Source: Myxococcus hansupus (GTDB lineage Bacteria; Myxococcota; Myxococcia; Myxococcales; Myxococcaceae). Taken from it: a stretch of DNA of 64,000 bases. How positions within the stretch are numbered: the first letter of the stretch is position 1; each line of letters begins with the position of its first letter. Below, one piece after another: positions 52,381-63,078 of the stretch. The stretch covers positions 8,142,501 through 8,206,500 of the forward strand of contig NZ_CP012109.1 in NCBI RefSeq assembly GCF_000280925.3, read 5' to 3'. The position numbers and the translations under genes were made by a program. Below the pieces are notes generated by a model. That model was given only the letters and a program-made list of their open reading frames with translations. It was not told the DNA's origin and did no database searches.

Positions 52381-52417
52381 CGTATGTTCCGGGGATTCAA
52401 TCCTGATCGGACATACG
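52381..52417 (-). promoter_or_regulatory. inverted repeat just upstream of the TadE-like start
   Basis: CGTATGTTCC and GGACATACG are inverted copies (one unpaired T) separated by 18 bases. The repeat ends seven bases before the ATG of the operon's first gene. It may be an operator, or an mRNA hairpin that covers the ribosome site. Confidence 0.4.
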
Positions 52418-52530
52418 TCAACTTGACGGGGCGTTCGGCTCATCCCCCGCAGGAGAACACGGCTCTGCGACAACCGCGTTTTTCTGGCGTGAAACAACCG
52501 AGTTACAACGGCCGTCCGCTCGCCTGGGGG

Positions 52531-53961
52531 TTATCGTGACTTCATCCCCTTTGTGTCGAGCTGGTACTTTTTTACCAGCCTTTCAATCGACTTTCGGTGA
52601 AGCCCGCTTTCCCGGGCGGCGCGAGACAAGTTCCCTTCGCAGCGCGTCAAAACACTGGTGACGTACTCGCGCTCGAAGTTCTCCAGCAACTGCTCCTTGG
52701 CGTCCTTGAAGGAGAGGTGCTCGTTGAACGGCAGCGGGCCTTCGCGGACCTGGCCGCGCACGCGGGGCGGCAGGTGCACGGGCTGAATCTCCTCGCCCTC
52801 ACTGAACGTGAGGACGTGTGACAGCACGTTCATCAGCTCGCGCACGTTGCCGGGCCACGAGTACGACATCAGCAGGCCCAGGGACTCCGCGGAGAAGCGC
52901 TTCTTGCCGTGCTTGCCGACGACCTCCGGGTCCGCGAGCGCGCGCTTGAGGATGAGCGGGATGTCGTCGCGGCGCTGGCGCAGCGGCGGAAGCTGGATGG
53001 TGATGACGGACAGGCGGAAGTAGAGGTCCTCGCGGAAGCCGCCGCCTTGAATCTCCTTCATCAGGTCGCGGTTGGTGGCGGCGATGACGCGGCAGTCCAC
53101 CTCGATGACGTCGTTGCCACCCACGCGCCGCACTTCGTGGTTCTCCAGCACGCGCAGCAGCTTGGGTTGCAGGTCGAGCCGCAACTCGCCCAGCTCGTCC
53201 AGGAAGATGGTGCCGCCGTGCGCGCGCTCGAAGGCGCCGGGCCGTCCGCTCACCGCGCCGGTGAAGGCGCCCTTCTCATGTCCGAACAGCTCGCTCTCGA
53301 TGAGGTTGGGCGGGATGGCGCCGCAGTCCAGCACCTCCATGGGGCCCTTGGTGCGGCCGGACAGCTCATGGATGGCGCGCGCCACCAGCTCCTTCCCCGT
53401 GCCCGTCTCGCCCTGGATGATGACGGACACGTCCATGGGGGCGATCTTCTTGATGAGGCCGAATATCTGCCGCATCTTCACGCTCTGCCCCACCATCTCG
53501 CACAGCTCGCCTTCGCGGTCGGGCTCGATGGTGACCTCCTCGTCGAGCGGCGCGAACGTCAGCAGCGACGAGCCCGCGCGAATCTGCGAGCCCGGTGACA
53601 GGTAGGCCCGCTCGATGCGGCGACCATCCAGGAAGGTGCCGTTGGTGGAGCCCAGGTCCACCAGCAGGTAGCCGCGCTCGGTGAACTGGATTTCGAAGTG
53701 GTGACGGCTGGCGGTGCGGTCCTCCACCAGGACCAGGTCGTTGCCGGGATGCGCGCCGCAGCGCAGGCGTTCTTTCTCGCTCACGACGGAGCGGCCGGTG
53801 TCCGGTCCGGAGGACACGGACAAGCGGCATTTGTGGAGCTTCACCGTGGTGCGCGAGTCCACCACGAGCGTCTCGCTCAACAACGAAGCGGGGTTCGGGT
53901 CTTCTCCGACGTCGCCGGGACTGGTGTGGATGTCGTCAGGGTGCAGGGGGGTGGCACTCAT
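52531..53961 (-). CDS. FHA-domain sigma-54-dependent transcriptional activator
   Basis: 476 residues from ATG at 53961. FHA domain (about 60-135, with RCGAHPGNDLVL, SRHHFEI, STNGTFLDG). AAA+ sigma-54 domain with GETGTGKE (Walker A), ESELFGHEKGAFTGA (GAFTGA loop), GGTIFLDE (Walker B) and REDLYFRLSV. C-terminal HTH (GNLSRAARESGLHRKSIERLV). FHA binds phosphothreonine, so a Hanks kinase input is expected. It sits 156 bases upstream of the Tad-like operon on the same strand and may activate it. Confidence 0.93.
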   Translation of the reverse strand: MSATPLHPDDIHTSPGDVGEDPNPASLLSETLVVDSRTTVKLHKCRLSVSSGPDTGRSVVSEKERLRCGAHPGNDLVLVEDRTASRHHFEIQFTERGYLLVDLGSTNGTFLDGRRIERAYLSPGSQIRAGSSLLTFAPLDEEVTIEPDREGELCEMVGQSVKMRQIFGLIKKIAPMDVSVIIQGETGTGKELVARAIHELSGRTKGPMEVLDCGAIPPNLIESELFGHEKGAFTGAVSGRPGAFERAHGGTIFLDELGELRLDLQPKLLRVLENHEVRRVGGNDVIEVDCRVIAATNRDLMKEIQGGGFREDLYFRLSVITIQLPPLRQRRDDIPLILKRALADPEVVGKHGKKRFSAESLGLLMSYSWPGNVRELMNVLSHVLTFSEGEEIQPVHLPPRVRGQVREGPLPFNEHLSFKDAKEQLLENFEREYVTSVLTRCEGNLSRAARESGLHRKSIERLVKKYQLDTKGMKSR

Positions 53962-54039
53962 CTGCTCACGAGGATAGCAAAGGCCTCCCATGAGGCCCGC
54001 CCCCCGCGGGCGTCCGTGATAGGCTCCCGCGCCCCGTCC

Positions 54040-55020
54040 ATGCCCTCGCGAAAAGTGAAGCCGAAGAAGGCCCCGGTCCTGCCTGGGTCCCAGGCACCCG
54101 AGCGGCCCACACGCCGCGCGCGTGCGAAGCGGACGGTCGTCATCCTGTCCCGCAAGCGCTCCCTCTATTCCACGCGGCGGCTGGTGTCGGCCATTCGTGA
54201 ACGGGGACATCGTCCCCTGGTGCTGGACACGCTGCGTTGTTGCCTGCTGCTCGCGCAGGGCGCGCCGCGCATGACCTACCGCGGCGTGGAGGTGCGCGGC
54301 GTGGACGTAGTGGTGCCGCGCATCGGCGCGTCCATCACCGCCTACGGCCTGGCGGTGGTGAACCACTTCGAGATGATGGGCGTGCCGGTGCTCAACCCGC
54401 CCACGTCCATCGCGCGCAGCCGCGACAAGCTCCGCGCGCTCCAGTACCTGTCACGCTCCGGGTTGGACATTCCTCGCACCGTGATGGCGCACGACCGCAG
54501 CAACGTGCGCCGGCTGGTGGAGGAGGTCAACGGGCTGCCCGTCATCATCAAGCTCATCAAGGGCACCCAGGGTGTGGGCGTGATGATTGCCCACACGCTG
54601 CCCGAGGTGCAGACCATCCTCGACACCTTCTGGGACCTGGGTCAGGAAATCGTGCTCCAGGAGTTCGTCGCGGAGAGCGAGGGGCGGGACGTGCGGGCCC
54701 TCGTCGTGGGCGACCGCGTGGTGGGCGCCATGCGGCGCAAGGCCAAGACGGGCGAGTTCCGCTCCAACATCCACCGCGGCGGTGAAGGGCAGGCAATCGA
54801 GCTCGCGCCGGCGTACGTGGAAGCAGCCGTGCGGGCCGCGCGCATCGTGGGCCTGGAGGTCGCGGGCGTGGACATGCTGGAGGGCCGCGCGGGCCCCCGG
54901 CTGATGGAAATCAACTCCAGCCCTGGCTTCGAGGGACTGGAGCGCGCGACGCGCGGCGACATCGCGGGCGAAATCATCGACCACGCGCTGGCTTACGCCG
55001 CGGCGAAGCGAACCGGGTGA
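54040..55020 (+). CDS. RimK-family ATP-grasp ligase
   Basis: 326 residues. A basic N-terminal extension (PSRKVKPKKAP), then a RimK-like fold: VVILSRKRSLYSTRRL, VVPRIGASITAYGLAVVNHFE, SRDKLRALQYLSRSGLDIPRT, IIKLIKGTQGVGVMIA (ATP lysine), LQEFVAESEGRDVRALVVGDRV and LMEINSSPGFEGLE (metal site). Relatives add glutamate to ribosomal protein S6 or join amino acids to small molecules. Divergent from the sigma-54 activator. Confidence 0.88.
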   Translation: MPSRKVKPKKAPVLPGSQAPERPTRRARAKRTVVILSRKRSLYSTRRLVSAIRERGHRPLVLDTLRCCLLLAQGAPRMTYRGVEVRGVDVVVPRIGASITAYGLAVVNHFEMMGVPVLNPPTSIARSRDKLRALQYLSRSGLDIPRTVMAHDRSNVRRLVEEVNGLPVIIKLIKGTQGVGVMIAHTLPEVQTILDTFWDLGQEIVLQEFVAESEGRDVRALVVGDRVVGAMRRKAKTGEFRSNIHRGGEGQAIELAPAYVEAAVRAARIVGLEVAGVDMLEGRAGPRLMEINSSPGFEGLERATRGDIAGEIIDHALAYAAAKRTG

Positions 55021-55184
55021 GCACGACCCCAGCCGTGTGAGGTTGCTCGCCTGCTTTCGAGCAAACGCACAGCCGGGGCAAGCCACCTTGCATGCTCCTC
55101 AGGAACTCAGGAATGCCTCCGCGGACCATCTGTCTTGGGGAGTTGGCAGCGACGTGGGTGGCCCTCTAATCTGGCGGCCCTCAA

Positions 55185-55856
55185 ATGAAAACGCTGCACA
55201 AGCCGCTGCAGATCACCGTCTACCAGGACGTGCTGTGTTCCTGGTGCTACCTCGCCGACCTGCGCTTGGATGTCCTGCGCCAGGAGCTGGGCGACGCCGT
55301 TCGCTGGAGCGTCAGGCCCTATCCCCTGCGCGTTCACGACGTCCTGCCCACCGCGCGAGAACAACGCGCGTTGGTGGAGGAAGTCGAACGCGCACGGCGC
55401 GAGCCCGACGCCGCCGCGCGCATGTTGTCGACGGACCTGTGGCTCGGTGGAGATCCACCGCGCACCAGCGTGCCGGCGTTGGCGGCGCTCGAAGCAGCGC
55501 GGCTCCAGGGTCCGCAGGCGCGCGCGTTCCTCGCCCGCGCCATGCAGCGCGCCGCGCTGGAGCAGGGCGTCAACGTGTCCCGCCCGGACGTCGTGTTCGA
55601 GCTGGCCTCGCGCGTGGGCCTGGCGATGAACGAGTTCTCCGCCGCCTTCCGCTCCGAGGAGACGCGGCGCCTCATCCTCGACGAGCACCGGGACGCCACC
55701 CACCGCGGCGTGCGCGGCGTGCCCACGCTCGTCATCGGCGGCCGGTGGATGCTGTGCGGCCTGCGCGAGCTGTCCGAGTACCGCGAGCACGTCCTCGCGT
55801 GCCTGGGCAAGGTGTCCGTGCCCCGCTCGGGCTCGCCCGAGCGCGTCGTCCACTGA
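55185..55856 (+). CDS. DsbA-family (FrnE-like) oxidoreductase
   Basis: 223 residues with no signal peptide. Thioredoxin-like fold with CSWCYLAD (CxxC) near residue 18 and a cis-Pro region GVRGVPTLVIGGRWML. The helical insert between is typical of DsbA/FrnE. It is cytoplasmic and could be a thiol oxidoreductase or isomerase. The partner is not clear. Confidence 0.85.
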   Translation: MKTLHKPLQITVYQDVLCSWCYLADLRLDVLRQELGDAVRWSVRPYPLRVHDVLPTAREQRALVEEVERARREPDAAARMLSTDLWLGGDPPRTSVPALAALEAARLQGPQARAFLARAMQRAALEQGVNVSRPDVVFELASRVGLAMNEFSAAFRSEETRRLILDEHRDATHRGVRGVPTLVIGGRWMLCGLRELSEYREHVLACLGKVSVPRSGSPERVVH

Positions 55857-55917
55857 AGCGCCGCACGTCCCAGGGCCCCGCGAATCCCACGCGGGCGCCC
55901 TTCCGTGGACCCGTGGT

Positions 55918-56907
55918 TCAGCGCGTTTCCGCGCTGTTGCTGAGCGCCAGGTAGAGCCCCGCCAGCATCAACTGGAACAGACCCAGGGCGGGCACCACGG
56001 GCAGACAGCAGAGCAGGAAGCCCACGCACATGAACAGGCCTCCCAGCAGCAGGACTCCCACGATGGGCAGCCGCTCGCCCTTCGCATAGGCGAAGCAGCG
56101 ACGCAGCGTCTCCACCACCCGGGGCGAGTCCGTCCGCGCCAGCTCGGGCTGGAGCAGCACCAGCGGCGTGAGCAGCCACGCCCCCGGGAAGCAATAGAGC
56201 GCGAGGGCCGTGACGCCCATCACCGTGAAGGTCGGCAGCAGCCCTGCGATGGCGCCACCGAGTTCGGCCTCGGGCAGGTCAAGAATCGCCACCAGTTCCG
56301 ACCAGGACACCGAGCCCGTCGCCAGGCCCGCGCCCACCGACCCCGCGACGATGAGCACCAGCAACGGAGTCACGAGCAGGATGGACAGCACCAGCGTGCC
56401 CAGGTAGGCCGGCACCTTGCCGAACTGGCTGAACATCCGCGCCAGGTCCGCGCGCTGTCCGTTGAGCACGTCCATGCTCATCCGGAGGAAGCCCAGCGTC
56501 ACCGCGCCCTGGATGACATAGGAGCCCAGCGTCCCGATGAGGAAGGCGACGACGAGGACAGCGACGTTGTCCACCAGGCCGCCGATGAGGGACAGGATTT
56601 GTGAGAACACCTGCCCGACGAAGGACGCGGCCATGAAGATGAGCACGCCCACGCTGAGCATCACCCACTCGCGCTTGAAGGCCTCCCAGGAGAGCTCCAG
56701 CAGACCGCCGACGCTCCAGTTCTCCCGGTTGAGCGGGAAGCTCCGGCCCATGCCTTCTCGTTCAAGGCAGGCCGGACACCAGGCTTGCGAGCCGCCCTGG
56801 CTGCACGTGCGGCACATGAAGTTGCCGCAGCGGGTACAGGTGCCCACCGCTTGAAACGCCGGGTGAAGCGGACAGCTCGCGCCCGCCTCGAACTCAGTCT
56901 CCGCCAT
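55918..56907 (-). CDS. zinc-binding membrane protein
   Basis: 329 residues. An N-terminal B-box-like zinc motif (CPLHPAFQAVGTCTRCGNFMC, CSQGG, CPACLE) lies ahead of six or seven membrane helices. The family is common in Myxococcus and Deltaproteobacteria as 'B-box type zinc finger / DUF' membrane proteins of unknown role. The start at MAETEF is tentative. Confidence 0.75.
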   Translation of the reverse strand: MAETEFEAGASCPLHPAFQAVGTCTRCGNFMCRTCSQGGSQAWCPACLEREGMGRSFPLNRENWSVGGLLELSWEAFKREWVMLSVGVLIFMAASFVGQVFSQILSLIGGLVDNVAVLVVAFLIGTLGSYVIQGAVTLGFLRMSMDVLNGQRADLARMFSQFGKVPAYLGTLVLSILLVTPLLVLIVAGSVGAGLATGSVSWSELVAILDLPEAELGGAIAGLLPTFTVMGVTALALYCFPGAWLLTPLVLLQPELARTDSPRVVETLRRCFAYAKGERLPIVGVLLLGGLFMCVGFLLCCLPVVPALGLFQLMLAGLYLALSNSAETR

Positions 56908-57135
56908 GTTGCGTCTCCCCTCGTGCGGCCTCCGTCCGGAACGGTTGGCACGCACATTTCCCCCTACACCACCCGGGCGGTGTCCACCAGAGGACGAAGG
57001 ACGCTATCGTGAGGGCGCGCGTGCCTGGAGTCGGACTGCATCCGGGTGTGAATTTTCCGCGCGCCCGTCCGTCTCCCTCGCGTGGCTGCAAGGTGGACGT
57101 CTCGCCCGTCCACTCCCGCCCAGGAGAGTCATCAC

Positions 57136-58251
57136 ATGCGCCGCCTGCTCGCCCTTGCCGTTCCGATTGCCCTGATGATGGGCACTGGCTGTGTCGCCCA
57201 CGTCCACGGCCCGGCGCGTCACGCGCCCGTCGAGGTCATCGAGTACAGCTACTCGAGCGACCACCCCATCCCCGATGACTTCGGCGGCGGCTGGTGCCCG
57301 TACTCGCACCTGCACGTCCACGACTATCAGCCGGCCACGACGTACTACGCGTACTCGGACAACGCGTACTACTACAGTGGCCCTTCCGTGGTCTGGTACT
57401 GGAACGACCACCCCCACGCGCACGGCGGCCTCTGCAACCTGCACGGGCGCCACTCCCACGACTACTACCCGACGGTGGGCAACCTCTACCGTTACGAGCG
57501 CAACCGCGGCTACGTGTGGAGCCGCACGCACAGCGCGTCCGCGGGCTACGGCTACGTCCGCCCGTCGGGAGCACGCCCCAACCGGCCTGGCGTCGCGCCG
57601 GTCCGCCCTGGCAATACCTACAGCGGCGGCCGTCCGCCTCCGGGTGGGGCCGGGTGGGGCACGCGGCCTCCCCGTGGCACCAACTCGAGCGGCTACAACG
57701 CGCCGAGCCGCCCGAACAACAACGGCAACAGCGGGTGGGGAAGCCGTCCCGCCACCAACAACCGCCCCAGCAACAACGTGGCGCCGAGCCGGCCGCCCAG
57801 TGGCTCGTCCTCCAACGGCAACTCGGGGAGCGGGTGGAACAACCCTCCCGCTGGGCGCTCCTCCACGAGCAACCCTCCCGCCGGACGCTCCACGCCCAGC
57901 GCGTCGTCTCGGGATGACGACAACGACAGCTCCAGCGGCAACAGCGGCAGTCGCTGGGGGAGCGGCTCTGGCTCCAGCAGCTCTGGCTCCAGCAGCTCCG
58001 GCTCCAGCAGCTCGCCCCCGCGCGGCAGCAGCTCCAGCTCCACCAGCTCGCCCTCTCGCAGCAGCAGCTCTGGGTCCACCAGCTCCGGGTCGAGCCGCCC
58101 CAGCAGCTCCGGGTCCAGCGGTGGTTGGAACCGCGGCGGTGGCAGCTCCGGCAGCGGAGGGAAGTCGTCGGGCTCCAGCTCGGCTCCGTCCGGACGCTCT
58201 TCCGGCGGTAGCAGCGGTAGCAGTGGCAGCGGCGGCAGCCGCTGGCGCTGA
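57136..58251 (+). CDS. Ser/Gly-rich lipoprotein
   Basis: 371 residues. Signal ends MMGTGC (lipoprotein). Residues ~20-135 are rich in His, Tyr and Trp (SHLHVHDYQPATTYYAYS; HDYYPTVGNLYRYERN). The rest is a low-complexity Arg/Pro/Asn then Ser/Gly tract (GSSSSGSSSSPP and similar). No catalytic motif. Possibly a surface protein. Followed by an intergenic tandem repeat. Confidence 0.75.
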   Translation: MRRLLALAVPIALMMGTGCVAHVHGPARHAPVEVIEYSYSSDHPIPDDFGGGWCPYSHLHVHDYQPATTYYAYSDNAYYYSGPSVVWYWNDHPHAHGGLCNLHGRHSHDYYPTVGNLYRYERNRGYVWSRTHSASAGYGYVRPSGARPNRPGVAPVRPGNTYSGGRPPPGGAGWGTRPPRGTNSSGYNAPSRPNNNGNSGWGSRPATNNRPSNNVAPSRPPSGSSSNGNSGSGWNNPPAGRSSTSNPPAGRSTPSASSRDDDNDSSSGNSGSRWGSGSGSSSSGSSSSGSSSSPPRGSSSSSTSSPSRSSSSGSTSSGSSRPSSSGSSGGWNRGGGSSGSGGKSSGSSSAPSGRSSGGSSGSSGSGGSRWR

Positions 58252-58335
58252 GCACGGCGACGCGTATCCACGGTGCGGAATGGCGGGCGTGGCGATGACC
58301 GCGCCCTGCGCCTGAACGACACCGTGGAACCACCG

Positions 58336-58690
58336 CGGCAACGGTTCCTCGGCACCGTGACAACAGGCGAGGGTTGCCACGTACACGCATCCGGGGCGGT
58401 TAACGCCGTTCCCCTCGGCACCGTGACAACAGGCGAGGGTTGCCACGTACACGCATCCGGAGCGGTATCGCCGTTCCCCTCGACGAGCGGCGACAGGCGA
58501 GGGTTGCCGCGAACACGCATCCGGGGCGGTTAACGCCGTTCCCCTCGGCACCGTGACAACAGGCGAGGGTTGCCACGAACACGCATCCGGAGCGGTAGCA
58601 CCGTTCCCCTCGACGCAGCGGCGACAGGCGAGGGTTGCCGCGAACACGCACCCGAGGGGGCGAGCGCCCCGACACAGACGCCGCGTCCCT
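58336..58690. repeat. five-copy ~65-bp tandem repeat
   Basis: The block CAGGCGAGGGTTGCC recurs at 58364, 58430, 58494, 58560 and 58625 (spacings 66, 64, 66, 65). Each copy continues with ACACGCATCCGG or ACACGCACCCGA and ends with GTTCCCCTCG in most. Copies 1, 2, 4 share a GGCACCGTGACAA junction and 3, 5 share a CGGCGA junction, so it is an alternating higher-order array. It is not a CRISPR (no unique spacers). The remainder of 58252-58813 holds no supported gene. Confidence 0.85.
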
Positions 58691-58813
58691 CCCCGGGGCG
58701 CGGCGTTGGTGTTTTTCGGACAGCGCACTTCCCTCGGCGCACGCCGGCCGCCGTGCCGAGGCGTCGACTTGGGGACGGACCGGACGCGGCGTGGATTGCC
58801 GCCCCGCAGGGCC

Positions 58814-59692
58814 ATGACGACCTTGCCCGCGATGAAGCGTCCTCTCCTGATGGTCTCCTGTGTCCTGTTGGGACTCTCACCGGGCTGCGGCCCCGGCGAC
58901 ACCACACCTGACCCGGGCCTCCAGACCGATGACGCCGAAACGGTGGACCTGGACAACCTCCGCATCGGCGTCACCGGCAAGGCCGCGCTGTTGCCCGAAG
59001 CGCAGCAATGGCTCGACGCCCGCGGCCTGGCGGCGCCTTCGCTGAACGCCGCGCCCGTCACCCTCGCGGAGCCCTTGCGGCTGGCGGTGAACGACCCGAA
59101 CGCCACCTTCGGCACCTCACCGGTCTCCGAGGATGGCTCCTTCACCGTGAGCGACGTGCCCGTGCGCGAGATGCACCTGAGCCTCACCGCCGGGCTCGAG
59201 GCCGCCGGGCTCGTGCGCTCGCACACCCTCATCTACGACTCCGCCTTCACGGGCGCGCGGCCCCGCACGGACCTCGTCGACGTCCGGGTGTGGGGCGTAC
59301 CGGAAGCCTTCCACGACGCGCTCAGCACCGCCGTGGGAGAAAGCGCCATCCGCGGACACACGGGCAACCTGGCCGCCACGCTGCGCGACGCGGGCTTCGT
59401 GCTGGGCCGCGTCGTGGATGCGGCCGGCCAGCCGGTGTCCGGCGCGAGGCTGACCCCTGACCGCGAGGACCTGGCCGGGCGCATCTACTACCCCTCCGCC
59501 GACCTCGCCGCCTCGGGCCAGGAAGGCACCGGGCCGCAGGGCCTGTTCGTCTACGTCCATTCGGGCGTGGACGCGGACACCTTCCTTCTGTCCGTCACGG
59601 GGATGGAGGCCTATGTGCCACGCAACGTCGGCGTGGCACCTGGGTGGGGGATGGTGCTCACCGTCCATCCTGGCCTCTACCCGCCTCCCTAG
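58814..59692 (+). CDS. lipoprotein of unknown function
   Basis: 292 residues from the ATG at 58814 (GCAGGG just upstream); an in-frame ATG at 58832 begins the signal core. Signal ends GLSPGC. The mature part has an Ig-like or carboxypeptidase-regulatory-like pattern (FTVSDVPVREMHLSLTAG, FVLGRVVDAAGQPVSGARL). No catalytic residues evident. Confidence 0.7.
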   Translation: MTTLPAMKRPLLMVSCVLLGLSPGCGPGDTTPDPGLQTDDAETVDLDNLRIGVTGKAALLPEAQQWLDARGLAAPSLNAAPVTLAEPLRLAVNDPNATFGTSPVSEDGSFTVSDVPVREMHLSLTAGLEAAGLVRSHTLIYDSAFTGARPRTDLVDVRVWGVPEAFHDALSTAVGESAIRGHTGNLAATLRDAGFVLGRVVDAAGQPVSGARLTPDREDLAGRIYYPSADLAASGQEGTGPQGLFVYVHSGVDADTFLLSVTGMEAYVPRNVGVAPGWGMVLTVHPGLYPPP

Positions 59693-59944
59693 CCCGCCCA
59701 CGCGGCGCCGGGCCACCCACCCACGTCACGGCTGCTCGGGAGCGGCTGCTCCGGACAGGGGCCGCCCCCATGTTCCGTGGGAGTGGCGGCACGCCCAACC
59801 GTCGTCCCCCATCGCCGCGCCGCCCTCGCGTCCAATGCCACGAAGTCGGGGCACGACGCATTTCTAGAGGGAGCGTCTCGAACGGGGGACCTCGGGCGGA
59901 TGTGTCGCGGGAGGAGCCCGGTGCGTTCCTGGGGGGACGCCACG

Positions 59945-62023
<2,079 letters not shown>

Positions 62024-63078
62024 GCCGCGTCTGGCCGGTGCCGTCCGCTCGCATGAGGTACACGTCCGCGTTGCCCTCGCGCTCGGACACGTAGGCCAGG
62101 TACTTCCCGTCCGGGCTCCACGCGGGCATGTCGTCCCGGTGCTTGCCGTCCGTCAGGGCCACTGGCGCGCCGCCCGCGAGCGGCACCACCCAGATGCGGG
62201 CGAGCCCCTCCGGAGTACGGGTGACGTAGGCCAGCCGCTTTCCATCCGGACTCCAGGCCGCCTCGCGCTCCTCGCCGGCGTAGTGCTCACCCGACACGGG
62301 GCGCATCTCCGAGCCGTCCCGCCGCAGGAAGAACAGCCGGTCCTTGCGCTCGCGGTCACTGACGAGGACGAGCCACACCCCATCCGGGCTCCACTTCGGC
62401 TGGCGGTCCTCCATGTGGAAGTGGGTGAGCCGCTCCTCGCCGCTGCCGTCCGCCTTCGCCACGTAGATTTCGGGGTCGCCCTCGCGGCTGCAGACGTAGG
62501 CCACCTCCTTGCCGTCCGGGGAGATCTGCGGCTCGAAGCAGCCTTGCGGCACCTGCGTGAGGCGCACCTCGGGCACACCCTCTCGAGGCACCAGCTTCAC
62601 CACGTCGCTGAAGCCCTCGGCGTCGGACTCGGCCACCAGCCAGGTGCCGTCTGGCGCCCAGCTCACGTTTCGCGCGCGTGCCCGCGGCGCGTGCAGCGGC
62701 ACCGCCGGCCCCTTGCCATCCAGGGGCATCACGCGAATCTGCGAACGGTGCAGCCCTTCCACCTCCGTCGCGGTGATGACGACCAGGGACTTGCCGTCGG
62801 GCGACAGGGGACCGGGAAACTCGTCCTCCTCGGCATCCGTCAGTCGCGTCTCGACCCCTTCCGGACTCACCTTCCAGACATCCTTCTGCCCCGCCCGCTC
62901 CGACAAGAAGATGACCGCGCCCGGAATGGCGCGAGCCTCCTCCTTCGACAGCGTCCCGGCGTCGGACGCCCCGCCACACCGGCCGGAGCACCCGACACCG
63001 AGCACGGCGAGCGCGGTCAACCACCGCGCCCGCCACGGCCAGGAACGTTGCAGCCGTTCAAGGCCCTGCATCCTCACC

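Noticed and set aside
58336-58690. CRISPR array
   Set aside because: Units are nearly identical end to end with no variable spacers of constant length and no cas genes nearby.
57004-59232. 742-codon minus-strand ORF over the Ser/Gly lipoprotein and repeat
   Set aside because: Low-complexity shadow of the Ser/Gly-rich gene, no domain, no start context.
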